From positions 1 through 20,701 of the forward strand of contig CAYZXT010000038.1 in the NCBI GenBank assembly GCA_964482515.1: a DNA stretch of 20,701 nt. Reading direction: 5' to 3'. Below the pieces are notes generated by a model. It worked only from the letters and a program-made list of their open reading frames with translations, was not told where the DNA came from and searched no databases. The first letter of the stretch is position 1. Every line of letters starts with the position of its first letter. The DNA is from CAYZXT01 sp964482515 (GTDB lineage: Bacteria > Elusimicrobiota > Elusimicrobia > FEN-1173). Below are positions 1 to 7,962 of the stretch, in pieces. The translations under genes were made by a program, and so were the position numbers.

Positions 1-1938
1 AACTACATCGGCTCGGCCAAGGAAACCATCGAAGGCATCCGCCTCATCAAGCAGAACTTGCCGCGCACCAAGACCACCCTCGGCATCAGCAACGTTTCCT
101 TTGGTCTGCCCGAAGCCGGGCGCGAAGTGCTCAACGCCGTGTTCCTCTACCACTGCGTGCAGGCCGGTTTGGACACGGCCATCGTGAACTCCGAGAAGCT
201 CGCCCGCTATCCCACGATTTCCGAGGAGGAGAAAAAGCTCGCCAACGATCTGTTGTTCTCCACGCCGGAAACCTCCGAAGCGGCCATCGCCGACTTCGCC
301 GCGTTCTTCCGGACGAAGTCGTCCATCAAGAAAGAGGACAACCGCTCCTCGCTGCCCATCGACGAGCGCATCGCGCGCAACGTTTTGGAAGGTTCCAAGG
401 AAGGATTGCTGGCCGACATCGACACGCTGATGAAGGACCGCAAGCCGTTGGACATCATCAACGGCCCGCTGATGAAGGGCATGGACGAAGTCGGACGGCT
501 TTTCGCCAAGAACGAAATGATCGTGGCGGAAGTTCTTCAGTCCGCCGAGGTGATGAAAGCCGCCGTCGCGCACCTGGAGCCCCACATGTCCAAGGCGGAC
601 AGCGCGAGCCGGGGGAAGATCATCCTCGCCACGGTGAAGGGCGACGTGCACGACATCGGCAAGAACCTCGTCCATATCATTTTGAAGAACAACGGCTTCA
701 ACGTGATCGACCTCGGCATCAAGGTTCCGCCGGAGGACTTGATCAAGGCGATCAAGGAACACAAGCCGGACCTGGTCGGTTTGTCCGGGTTGCTGGTGAA
801 ATCCGCGCAGCAGATGGTGATCACGGCCGACGATCTGAAGATTGCGGGCATCAGTCTGCCGGTGTTGGTGGGCGGCGCGGCGTTGTCCGAAAAATTTACG
901 GCGAGCAAGATCGCTGTCCAATATGGAAAGACCGTCGTCTACGCCAAGGACGCCATGACGGGACTCGACATTGCCAACAAGCTGATGGATCCCATGGAAC
1001 GGGACATCCTCGTCAAGAAAAACGAGGAAGTGCAGACGCGGTTGCGCAGCGCGGGTTTGGCTCCGGCCCCGAAGATCACGGCCGCGCCCGCCGCGCCCAA
1101 GATCAATCGCGATTACGACGCGCCGCTGCCGCCGGACCTTAAACTGCATACCCTGACGGATTTCGACGTGGATGAAATCTTCCGCTACGTGAACCCGGTG
1201 ATGTTGTATGGAAAGCATCTGGGCCTGCGGGGCCAACTGCAAAAGCAATTGGACGCGGGCGATGAGAAGGCCATCAAACTTCACACGGCCGTGCGGGAGC
1301 TCCAGGCGGAGATCGTGGCGAAGGGGTTGATCAAGCCCAAGGCGACGTGGAAGTTCTTCCCGGCCCAGGCCGAAGGGGATTCCGTTTTGGTTTACGATTC
1401 GCCGAGCGGGGGGAAAGTCCTGGCGAAGTTCGACTTCCCGCGCCAGAGCGGGGACGAGAACCTTTGCCTCAGCGATTTCGTCCTGCCGAAATCCTCCGGC
1501 AAGATGGATTACGTGGCCTTCTTCGTCGTCACCTGCGGGCAGGGGATCATGGACCTGTCCACGCAGTATCGCGATAACGGCGACTATTTTAAGTCCCACG
1601 CGCTGCAGTCCGTGGCCATCGAAAGCGCCGAGGGTTTCGCGGAACTTCTGCACGACAGCATCCGCCGCATGTGGGGATTTCCGGATCCGGCGGCGATGAC
1701 CATCCAGCAGAAGCTCCAGAACAAATACCGGGGCATCCGCGTGAGCTTCGGCTATCCCGCCTGCCCCAACCTCGAGGACCAGGCGAAACTCTTCCAGCTG
1801 CTCAAGCCGGAGGAGGCCGTCGGCGTGCGCCTCACCGAAAACTTCATGATGGAGCCGGAAGCCTCCGTGTCGGCCCTTGTGTTCCACCACCCCGAAGCCC
1901 ACTACTTCAGCGTGCTCGAGAGCGTCTTCGCGTCCTAG
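1..1938 (+). CDS. metH: Cobalamin-dependent methionine synthase, C-terminal part (5' end outside window)
   Basis: The reading frame is open from base 1, so the gene starts upstream. It transfers a methyl group from methyltetrahydrofolate to homocysteine through protein-bound cobalamin, in the cytoplasm. What is visible: the end of the pterin-binding domain (ISNVSFGLP near base 90), the four-helix cap (about 340-600), and the B12-binding Rossmann domain with DVHDIGKN at 643-666, whose His649-651 codon is the lower axial cobalt ligand. SGLL and GGAALS follow. The AdoMet-dependent reactivation domain occupies roughly 1130-1938, with the AdoMet-loop motif RGIRVSFGYPACP at 1729-1767. The usual RPAPGYP is RVSFGYP here. 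A short Ala/Pro linker (about 1065-1110) joins the B12 and activation domains. Stop TAG at 1936-1938. No clear terminator follows. Identification is firm; whether the homocysteine domain is in the same polypeptide cannot be seen. Confidence 0.96.
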   Translation, partial: NYIGSAKETIEGIRLIKQNLPRTKTTLGISNVSFGLPEAGREVLNAVFLYHCVQAGLDTAIVNSEKLARYPTISEEEKKLANDLLFSTPETSEAAIADFAAFFRTKSSIKKEDNRSSLPIDERIARNVLEGSKEGLLADIDTLMKDRKPLDIINGPLMKGMDEVGRLFAKNEMIVAEVLQSAEVMKAAVAHLEPHMSKADSASRGKIILATVKGDVHDIGKNLVHIILKNNGFNVIDLGIKVPPEDLIKAIKEHKPDLVGLSGLLVKSAQQMVITADDLKIAGISLPVLVGGAALSEKFTASKIAVQYGKTVVYAKDAMTGLDIANKLMDPMERDILVKKNEEVQTRLRSAGLAPAPKITAAPAAPKINRDYDAPLPPDLKLHTLTDFDVDEIFRYVNPVMLYGKHLGLRGQLQKQLDAGDEKAIKLHTAVRELQAEIVAKGLIKPKATWKFFPAQAEGDSVLVYDSPSGGKVLAKFDFPRQSGDENLCLSDFVLPKSSGKMDYVAFFVVTCGQGIMDLSTQYRDNGDYFKSHALQSVAIESAEGFAELLHDSIRRMWGFPDPAAMTIQQKLQNKYRGIRVSFGYPACPNLEDQAKLFQLLKPEEAVGVRLTENFMMEPEASVSALVFHHPEAHYFSVLESVFAS

Positions 1939-1978
1939 GCCGTTTTCCGTCCTCCCTACCCCAAAAAAATCTTCCCCC

Positions 1979-2006
1979 TTGCAGTCCCGCGTTGTTCCCT
2001 TATACT
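1979..2006 (+). promoter_or_regulatory. Sigma70-type promoter for flbD-motA-motB
   Basis: TTGCAG (1979-1984), a 16-base spacer, then TATACT (2001-2006). It lies about 40 bases before the flbD start and after the metH stop. A housekeeping-type promoter, rather than a sigma28 or sigma54 type, would make this stator operon independent of a late flagellar sigma factor. This is inferred from the hexamers only. Confidence 0.55.
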
Positions 2007-2046
2007 TACAGCAGATTCTAATTCGAACGGATTTCCCCATGCAAAT

Positions 2047-2271
2047 ATGATCAAAGTCCATCGGCTGAACGGATCGGAAGTGTCGATCAACGCGGAGCTC
2101 ATCGAAACCGTGGAGGCGGCCCCTGACACGACGATCTCGCTCGTGACCGGCAACCGGTTTTTGGTGAAGGAGTCCGTGGAGGCCGTCCTGGGGAAAGTGG
2201 AAGAATACAAAAAGCGGGTCTACGCCGAACGGCGCGTGATCAACCCCATCGAAGGATTTGAAAGAAAGTAA
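2047..2271 (+). CDS. flbD: FlbD family flagellar protein
   Basis: 74 residues, the usual length for FlbD/SwrD. The N-terminus MIKVHRLNG, the central VTGNRFLVKESVEAV and a C-terminal basic helix (EEYKKRVYAERR) fit the family. FlbD sits beside motA in many flagellar clusters, and its Bacillus homologue SwrD raises flagellar motor power. It is 15 bases upstream of motA, so the two are surely cotranscribed. No good Shine-Dalgarno precedes the ATG. A four-codon frame (ATG at 2039, TGA at 2048-2050) overlaps the start, which may be chance or weak translational coupling. Soluble, cytoplasmic, no membrane segment. Confidence 0.88.
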   Translation: MIKVHRLNGSEVSINAELIETVEAAPDTTISLVTGNRFLVKESVEAVLGKVEEYKKRVYAERRVINPIEGFERK

Positions 2272-2286
2272 CGGGAGGAGTCAGTC

Positions 2287-3069
2287 ATGGATATAGCGAC
2301 AATTTTAGGGATCGTGATGTTCTTCGGGATGACCATCCAGGCCATCACGCACACGGAAGGCATGGCGGGGTTGAAGCCGTTCATGAACATGGAAGCGCTC
2401 CTGATCGTGATGGGCGGAACCTTCTGCGCTCTCCTGGTGAACTATGATTTGAAGCAAGTGTTGGGGCTGGGGAAGGTTTTGCGGAAAGTCTTTTCCTCCA
2501 CGGGCGAAGACACTTCCCAGCTGGTCGCGACGGTCGTGACCCTGAGCCAGAAGGCGAAACGCGACGGGTTCCTGGCCCTGGAAAACGACGTCAAAAACCT
2601 GAACGACGACTTTTTGAAACGCGCCCTGCAGCTGGTGATCGACGGCGCCGACCAGGAGTTCATCCACAACATGTTGGAGACGGAGATCGGCTTCATCCGG
2701 GAGCGCCACAAAGTCGGCCGCGAGATCTTCAACGCGCTGGGCACCTACGCGCCGGCCTTCGGCATCATCGGCACGGTCACGGGCATGATCATCATGTTGA
2801 ACTCCATTTCGGACGTGGAACAGGTCCCGCGGCGCATGGCCCTGGCGCTGGCGGCCGCGTTCATCGGCCTTGGCTTCGGCTATTTGATTTTTCTTCCCAT
2901 GGCCGGCAAACTGCACCGCCGGTCGGAAGACGAGCTTTTCGTGAAGGAAATCATCATTCGCGGCGTCCTTTTGATACAGAGCGGCGCGACACCCAGCTTG
3001 GTGGAAGCGAATTTGAAGGCCTATCTGGATCCGGCCAAGCGCGCATCCATAACGACCACGAAAGCTTAG
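2287..3069 (+). CDS. motA: Flagellar stator protein MotA
   Basis: 260 residues, normal for MotA/MotP. It forms the pentameric ring around MotB that conducts ions and turns the flagellar rotor. Four membrane segments are visible at about 4-20, 36-53, 152-172 and 184-205. The large cytoplasmic loop lies between segments 2 and 3 and contains the charged helix FIRERHKVGRE (about 136-146). The conserved APAFGIIGTVTGMI (155-168) carries the Pro of the ion gate. A strong Shine-Dalgarno (gggaggag) precedes the ATG. It lies between flbD and motB in one operon. Ion choice (H+ or Na+) cannot be decided from what I see. Confidence 0.95.
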   Translation: MDIATILGIVMFFGMTIQAITHTEGMAGLKPFMNMEALLIVMGGTFCALLVNYDLKQVLGLGKVLRKVFSSTGEDTSQLVATVVTLSQKAKRDGFLALENDVKNLNDDFLKRALQLVIDGADQEFIHNMLETEIGFIRERHKVGREIFNALGTYAPAFGIIGTVTGMIIMLNSISDVEQVPRRMALALAAAFIGLGFGYLIFLPMAGKLHRRSEDELFVKEIIIRGVLLIQSGATPSLVEANLKAYLDPAKRASITTTKA

Positions 3070-3079
3070 GGATACCGCC

Positions 3080-3805
3080 ATGAGCGTAAAAGCCAAAGGG
3101 ATGATTGATGAGGACGATCCGCGGGTGTCGACCATCGGCCACCCAGCGCCGCCCTGGATGGTCAGCTACGCCGATTTGATGAGCGAGATGGTCTGCTTCT
3201 TTGTGATCCTGTATGCGCTCTCCGCGTCGTTGAACAAGAACGTGCAGGCCGCGAAAAAAGCGGTCGAAGAAGTGATGAAACAGGAGAACGTGGCGGGCGA
3301 AGTGAAGATGACCAAGGACGGCATGTCCATCACCTTCCAGGAACAGGACAAGCATGTGTTTTTTGACAGCGGCAAGGCGGACATGACCCCGGACATGATC
3401 GACCTGCTGAAAAAAGTGGCCCCGACCCTTAAGGGCCTGGCCGAAAAGCAGGAGATCGTGGTCGAAGGACATACGGACAACATCCCTTCCAAGACATACC
3501 CTTCAAACTGGGAGCTTTCCACGGCGCGCGCCACGAACGTCGTTCATTATTTGATGCGACAATACGCGTTTAATCCACGGGCCATGGCCGCCGTGGGCTA
3601 CGGGGAATACCATCCGATCGCCCCGAACGATACCCCCGAAAACCGCTCCAAAAACCGGCGCGTGGTGTTCTTCATCAAGAATTCGGCTCCGCCGTCCGCT
3701 GAGCCGAAACGTTCCCCGGCACCGGAGTCTTCCGGTGATGAGGAGGAGGCTGTTGCGCCCGAGGAACACGCCGAACAAACGGAGACGATTGAGAAAATAG
3801 AATAA
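3080..3805 (+). CDS. motB: Flagellar stator protein MotB (OmpA-like peptidoglycan-binding domain)
   Basis: 241 residues. A single membrane helix (about 30-50) starts with the motif YADLM, whose Asp32 is the ion-carrying residue of the stator. The periplasmic OmpA/MotB domain (about 88-200) has EGHTDNIP, NWELSTARA and GYGEYHPIAPNDTPENR...NRRV, which bind peptidoglycan. It follows motA by 10 bases. The last 40 residues are a Pro/Ser linker and a Glu-rich tail (EEEAVAPEEHAEQTE), longer and more acidic than in typical MotB. No intrinsic terminator is obvious in the 150 bases downstream. Confident assignment. Confidence 0.95.
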   Translation: MSVKAKGMIDEDDPRVSTIGHPAPPWMVSYADLMSEMVCFFVILYALSASLNKNVQAAKKAVEEVMKQENVAGEVKMTKDGMSITFQEQDKHVFFDSGKADMTPDMIDLLKKVAPTLKGLAEKQEIVVEGHTDNIPSKTYPSNWELSTARATNVVHYLMRQYAFNPRAMAAVGYGEYHPIAPNDTPENRSKNRRVVFFIKNSAPPSAEPKRSPAPESSGDEEEAVAPEEHAEQTETIEKIE

Positions 3806-3889
3806 AAGTCCGCCTCAATCCATTCCCATTAATTGATGTAAATTTTATGTAACCAATCTGCTCCTTCCCTCGTAACCTTCCCTCTAAAC

Positions 3890-3918
3890 TTGATAGACCC
3901 GGTCGGAATTGCTATTAT
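3890..3918 (+). promoter_or_regulatory. Promoter of the isc-mnmA-tyrS cluster
   Basis: TTGATA (3890-3895), a 17-base spacer, then TATTAT (3913-3918), 38 bases before the Rrf2-family start codon. The spacer begins with the small palindrome gacccggtc (3896-3904), a possible operator position for the regulator encoded just downstream. No match to the known E. coli IscR box was seen. Confidence 0.6.
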
Positions 3919-3956
3919 AGGCATGTCGTAAATACTCTTCTGAAAAAGGAAAAATC

Positions 3957-4484
3957 ATGCTGAAACTCTCCAGCCGCACGAATTACGGCGTGCGCGCCCT
4001 CGTTGATTTAGCCCTCCAAACAAAGAACCATCCCGGCCGAAAACCGAAGAAAACGTCGGACCCGAAACCCGTCACCATGTCCGCCATTGCGGCGCGCCAG
4101 GGAATCCCCCAGGCGTTCCTCGAGCAGATTTTTTTTCATCTCCGCCGGGCCGGACTGGTGGAGGCGGTCCGCGGCGCCCGCGGCGGTTACCTCTTTAAGC
4201 AGGACCCACGGCAGATCAGCATCGCCCAGGTGGTCCAGGCCCTGGAAGGACCGCTGGGCCCGACGCTGTGCACGATGCCGGACAATTTTGGATCCGACTG
4301 CCGCGAGGGGGATTGCATCTCCAGCCTGTTCTGCCGCCAATTGGACGGACACATCCGCAAGGTCCTCAGCACCACGCGAATTTCGCACCTCTGCCAGGAG
4401 GCGTCGCGCCGCTCCTCGGCGCGCCGCCGGGAAAAACACGCCGAGGCGGGCCGCCCCCGCCTCATGTCATCCGCGTCTGCATGA
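3957..4484 (+). CDS. Rrf2 family (IscR-like) transcriptional regulator
   Basis: 175 residues. The N-terminal winged helix starts with the family signature LSSRTNYGVRALVDLAL, then SAIAARQGIPQAFLEQIFFHLRRAGLV (recognition region) and the wing VRGARGGYLF. The C-terminal half has Cys105, Cys115, Cys120 and Cys126, suggesting a bound Fe-S cluster as in IscR, although the spacing differs from the IscR pattern. A basic insert of about 15 residues (24-40) splits the first part of the winged helix. It is first in the cluster and its stop overlaps the iscS start by four bases (ATGA), so it probably senses Fe-S status and controls its own operon. Start: ATG with aagga upstream. C-terminal tail is Arg/Ala-rich and unlikely to be structured. 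Confidence 0.9.
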   Translation: MLKLSSRTNYGVRALVDLALQTKNHPGRKPKKTSDPKPVTMSAIAARQGIPQAFLEQIFFHLRRAGLVEAVRGARGGYLFKQDPRQISIAQVVQALEGPLGPTLCTMPDNFGSDCREGDCISSLFCRQLDGHIRKVLSTTRISHLCQEASRRSSARRREKHAEAGRPRLMSSASA

Positions 4485-5722
4485 CCGTCCTTTATTTCGA
4501 TTATAACGCCACCACTCCGGTCCGCCCGGAGGTGTTCGACGCCATGAAGCCGTTTTTGTCGGCGGAAGGCGTCTATGGCAATCCGTCCAGCCTCCACACG
4601 GCGGGCCAGTCGGCCCATCAGGCGCTGGAAAAGGCGCGGGAGCAGGTGGCCGATCTGATCGGCGCCGCGGACGCTTCCGAAATCGTTTTTACCTCCGGAG
4701 GGACGGAGTCCAACAATCTGGCGATCCAGGGCGCGGCCTTCGCCCACCGGGAAAAAGGAAAGCACATCATCACCAGCGCGGTGGAGCACCACGCCGTGCT
4801 GCATACCTTTGATTATTTAAAAAACGTCCACGGTTTCGAAGTGACCCTCCTGCCGGTTGACTCCTACGGGAGAGTTGATCCGCGGGAGTTGGAACGGGCC
4901 ATCCGCCCGGACACCATCCTCGTCTCGATCATGATGGCGAACAACGAGATCGGGACCATCGAACCCATCGAGGGGCTGGGCCGGATCTGCCGGGAAAAAC
5001 GGATCCTCTTCCATACGGACGCGGTGCAAGCCGTCGGCAAGATTCCTTTGGACGTCAAGAATCTCCCGGTGGACATGCTGTCGCTGTCGGGGCATAAGAT
5101 CTACGCGGCCAAGGGCATCGGCGCGCTTTATATGCGGCGCGGCGTGCGGCTGCACCCGCTTCTTCATGGCGGGTCCCATGAGAAGAACCGCCGGGCCGGC
5201 ACTGAAAACGTGGCGGGCGCCGCCGGGCTGGGAGAGGCCTGCGCGCTAGCGAAGAACGAAATGGCCGCGGAGGAGGCCCGCGTGAAAGCCCTGCGTGACC
5301 GGCTCGAGAAAGGGCTCCAGGCCAAGGTGCAATATGTTCGCGTGAACGGGCATCCCTCCGAGCGTTTGGCCAATACCACCAATTTGACGTTTGAATGCAT
5401 CGAGGGTGAAGGGCTCGTCCTGGCCCTGGACCAGGCGGGTTTCGCCTTGCACCGGTCCAATCTTCCGGGGCTGGAATGCTCCACCGGATCGGCCTGCGCT
5501 TCTGGTATGATGGAGCCGTCCCATGTGCTACAGGCCATCGGCGTGCCGGGACAAATGATCCACGGCAGCGTTCGTTTTTCGCTGGGAAAGTTTTCCAAGG
5601 AGTCGGACATCGATGCGGCGCTGGAGATCATCCCGCCCGTGGTGGAAAAACTCCGAAACATGTCTCCCTTATGGGAAGACAAAATGGCGGGGCGCGACAT
5701 GGACAAAGCGGCGGGGCTTTAA
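4481..5722 (+). CDS. iscS: Cysteine desulfurase, IscS/NifS type
   Basis: 413 residues from the ATG that overlaps the regulator's stop (ATGA). The frame is open further upstream, but homology starts at FDYNATTPV. A PLP enzyme that removes sulfur from cysteine as a persulfide for Fe-S assembly and tRNA thiolation. Visible: TSGGTESNN (71-79), SAVEHHAV with the PLP-stacking His, HTDAVQ (Asp180), PLP lysine in SGHK (Lys206), RAGTENVAG (238-246), and catalytic Cys339 in STGSACASG. The active-site loop is the short, flexible group I (IscS/NifS) kind. The iscU start follows one base after the stop, consistent with a desulfurase-scaffold pair. Confidence 0.96.
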   Translation: MTVLYFDYNATTPVRPEVFDAMKPFLSAEGVYGNPSSLHTAGQSAHQALEKAREQVADLIGAADASEIVFTSGGTESNNLAIQGAAFAHREKGKHIITSAVEHHAVLHTFDYLKNVHGFEVTLLPVDSYGRVDPRELERAIRPDTILVSIMMANNEIGTIEPIEGLGRICREKRILFHTDAVQAVGKIPLDVKNLPVDMLSLSGHKIYAAKGIGALYMRRGVRLHPLLHGGSHEKNRRAGTENVAGAAGLGEACALAKNEMAAEEARVKALRDRLEKGLQAKVQYVRVNGHPSERLANTTNLTFECIEGEGLVLALDQAGFALHRSNLPGLECSTGSACASGMMEPSHVLQAIGVPGQMIHGSVRFSLGKFSKESDIDAALEIIPPVVEKLRNMSPLWEDKMAGRDMDKAAGL

Positions 5723-5723
5723 T

Positions 5724-6161
5724 ATGTATTCACCGAAAGTGATGGACCATTTTCAGAATCCGCGGAACACCGGCGACCTGCCCGACGCGAACGCCGTCGG
5801 CAAGGCCGGCAGCCCCGTGTGCGGGGACATCCTCAGGTTGTATCTCAAGATCGTTGACGGTAAAGTCGCCAAGGCGACCTTCAAGACCTTCGGCTGCGGC
5901 GCGGCCATCGCCACGTCCTCCATTTTGACGGAGATCGTCAAGGGCAAGACGTTGGGCGAACTGAAGGCCATCACGAACGCTCAGGTGGCCGAGGCGCTCG
6001 GCGGCCTGCCGCCCATCAAGATGCATTGCTCCGTCCTGGCGGAACAGGCCCTCCAATCCGCGTTGAAGGATTATGAAGCGCGGAACGGCGCCAATGCTCC
6101 GTCCAACAATTCGGGGCAACGCTTGAGCCCTGCGGCTCCTCCCCAGGCCGCCAACGCTTGA
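5724..6161 (+). CDS. iscU: Fe-S cluster scaffold protein IscU
   Basis: 145 residues; the ATG one base after the iscS stop gives the expected MYSPKVMDHFQNPRN start. This is the scaffold on which IscS builds [2Fe-2S] clusters. The three cluster cysteines are Cys33 (VCGD, with Asp35), Cys58 (FGCGAA) and Cys102 (HCSVLAEQA). LPPIKMHCS matches the LPPVK chaperone-recognition motif of IscU. The last 25 residues (NGANAPSNNSGQ...) are a low-complexity Asn/Pro/Ala tail not found in short IscU proteins. No iscA, hscA, hscB or ferredoxin gene is nearby. IscU-type rather than SufU, as there is no insertion between the first two Cys regions. Confidence 0.95.
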   Translation: MYSPKVMDHFQNPRNTGDLPDANAVGKAGSPVCGDILRLYLKIVDGKVAKATFKTFGCGAAIATSSILTEIVKGKTLGELKAITNAQVAEALGGLPPIKMHCSVLAEQALQSALKDYEARNGANAPSNNSGQRLSPAAPPQAANA

Positions 6162-6171
6162 TCTCCCTGCC

Positions 6172-7323
6172 ATGAGTTCATCCGGTTCCCAAAAGCATAT
6201 TGTGGTCGCCATGTCCGGCGGCGTGGATTCATCCACGGCGGCGGGGCTCTTGGCCGAACAAGGCCACCGCGTGATCGGCGTGACGCTGCGGCTCCTGAAA
6301 ACCGAAACCGGGTTCGGCTGCTGCGGGTCCAGCCGCGACATCGAGGACGCGAAGGCCGTCTGCCATAAACTGGGGATCCCCCATTACGTGCTCGATTTTT
6401 CCAGGGAATTCCAGGACAACATTATGGACCCCTTCGTCCGATCCTACGCCGCGGGCGAGACGCCGAACCCCTGCATCGCCTGCAACCGTTTCGTGAAGTT
6501 CGACGCGCTCCTGAACAAGGCCATGGCGCTGGGCGCGGATGGCGTGGCCACCGGCCATTATGCCCGCGTCAAAGCGGAAGAAGCCGGCGGGAAAACCACA
6601 TATAAGCTTTTGCGTTCTTTGAATCGGGAAAAGGACCAGTCCTACGTCCTCTATAATTTGGGACAACAGCAGCTGTCGCGGTTGTTTTTTCCGGTGGGCG
6701 AAATGCCCAAGTCCGAAGTGCGCGAACTGGCGAAGAAGTTCGGCCTGCGGACCGCGGACAAGCCCGACAGCCAGGAGATTTGTTTCGTCCCCGGCGCGGA
6801 CACGGCGAAGTATTTAAAAAACCGTTTTGAGTCGGCGGATGCGCCGTCCACGGCGAGGCCCGGCGACATCCGGGACACGGACGGGAAACTATTGGGCCGA
6901 CATCGCGGCGCGGCGTTCTATACCCGCGGCCAGCGGCAGGGGTTGGGTCTATCGCTGGGCCGGCCCGTCTACGTGGTGGACATCGATCCGGAGACGAACA
7001 CCTTGGTCGTCGGTTCGGACGAGGAAACCCTCTGTGAAAGCTTCGACGTCCGCGACGTCCATTGGACGGCGGGTTCCGCACCAACGGATGTTTTTGACGC
7101 GGACGTTCAGATCCGGTCTCATCACGAGGCGGCGCCGTGCCGCATTGAGGCGCGTGACGCTCACGTTCAGGTCAACTGGGAGATTCCGCAGCGCGCCGTA
7201 ACGCCGGGCCAGTCCGCCGTGTTCTATCGCGGGGACGAAGTCGTGGGCGGCGGGTTCATCGCGCGGGTCCATCTGGTATCGACAAAGGAAAAGACTTTCA
7301 AGACGGCAACAGCCGGCGTTTGA
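6172..7323 (+). CDS. mnmA: tRNA-specific 2-thiouridylase MnmA
   Basis: 383 residues. It thiolates U34 of tRNA-Glu, -Gln and -Lys, using ATP and sulfur that originates from IscS. The PP-loop SGGVDSS lies at 15-21. Nucleophile Cys101 is in ETPNPCIACN and partner Cys204 in SQEICFVPG. GHYARV, the tRNA-binding region and the C-terminal beta barrel (about 290-370, ending with GGGFI) are complete. It lies ten bases after iscU, so sulfur donor and user are encoded together, as in several bacterial lineages. A GFGCCGS segment near residue 50 adds a Cys pair. No clear Shine-Dalgarno. Confidence 0.96.
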   Translation: MSSSGSQKHIVVAMSGGVDSSTAAGLLAEQGHRVIGVTLRLLKTETGFGCCGSSRDIEDAKAVCHKLGIPHYVLDFSREFQDNIMDPFVRSYAAGETPNPCIACNRFVKFDALLNKAMALGADGVATGHYARVKAEEAGGKTTYKLLRSLNREKDQSYVLYNLGQQQLSRLFFPVGEMPKSEVRELAKKFGLRTADKPDSQEICFVPGADTAKYLKNRFESADAPSTARPGDIRDTDGKLLGRHRGAAFYTRGQRQGLGLSLGRPVYVVDIDPETNTLVVGSDEETLCESFDVRDVHWTAGSAPTDVFDADVQIRSHHEAAPCRIEARDAHVQVNWEIPQRAVTPGQSAVFYRGDEVVGGGFIARVHLVSTKEKTFKTATAGV

Positions 7324-7361
7324 CCGCCGGAGTTTTTGCCGGCCTCGTAAAGGGAGGTTTC

Positions 7362-7961
7362 ATGGTTTTGATGATGTTGGGACTCGTAGGGATTATAGGC
7401 GCGAGTTTTTCCGCCTATTTGCTGCGCCGGCACCAGGAAATACTCCGGCTTCAGAGCGAAGTATTCCGGGCGCGCGCCGCGTTGGATGAGGCCTTGGATC
7501 GTCGCCGGGAACTGGCGGAGACATGGTGTTCCCTTTGCGAGGAAAAAGGCGCGATGCCACAACATACGCCGGCCCTGCGCAAGAGCCTGAGGACCATTCT
7601 GCAGTTGGACCAGGAGGAAGCGGAATCGGACATGTCTTCCTTCCGCCTGGAGGAGGAAAAGAAACTCGGCCAACTGGTTCATTCCGCCTACGTGGCCTTC
7701 CTTCAGCAGATGGAGGGGGACGGCCCGCACCGGGAATTTTTCCAAAAATACTTCATCAGCCTCACCAGCCTGGAAAAAGACATTTGGGACGCGCATCGGA
7801 TGCACAATGAACTGGTCGACGTATTCAACCGGAGGCTGCGCGGCATCGGCGGATTCCTTTTCCGGCGATGGGAAAAGCTGGCGCCCCAAACCCCGCTTCC
7901 CGTGGCCGGCGGCGCGAAGCCTTCCTGGAAAACCAGCGACAAGATTTCCATCCCCTCCTAA
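7362..7961 (+). CDS. LemA-like membrane-anchored helical protein
   Basis: 199 residues from the ATG at 7362, chosen over an upstream in-frame TTG at 7320 because agggaggt lies just before it. One N-terminal membrane helix (about 2-20) is followed by a long helical domain. Two segments resemble LemA: ALDRRRELAETW (41-55; LemA has a RRxDLIPN-like stretch) and DAHRMHNELVDVFNRRLRGIGGFLFRRW (143-170; LemA has a YNxxVxxYNxxLxxFP stretch). The match is divergent: the first motif lacks PN and the second lacks FP. A Pro/Gly/Ser C-terminal tail ends the protein. Function of LemA proteins is not settled. It is embedded between mnmA and tyrS, with tyrS starting one base after its stop. Confidence 0.6.
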   Translation: MVLMMLGLVGIIGASFSAYLLRRHQEILRLQSEVFRARAALDEALDRRRELAETWCSLCEEKGAMPQHTPALRKSLRTILQLDQEEAESDMSSFRLEEEKKLGQLVHSAYVAFLQQMEGDGPHREFFQKYFISLTSLEKDIWDAHRMHNELVDVFNRRLRGIGGFLFRRWEKLAPQTPLPVAGGAKPSWKTSDKISIPS

Positions 7962-7962
7962 G

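Noticed and set aside
2039..2050. Four-codon upstream cistron (ATG CAA ATA TGA) overlapping the flbD start
   Set aside because: Too short, no ribosome site; recorded only as a possible coupling curiosity.
2305..3135. Long minus-strand open frame opposite motA
   Set aside because: It lies fully antisense to a clear MotA gene, is rich in His/Arg/Gln as expected from reversed GC-rich codons, and has no family resemblance.
3880..3956. IscR-type operator before the Rrf2-family gene
   Set aside because: Only a small palindrome (3896-3904) is seen, with no match to the known IscR type 1 or type 2 consensus, so no operator feature was called.
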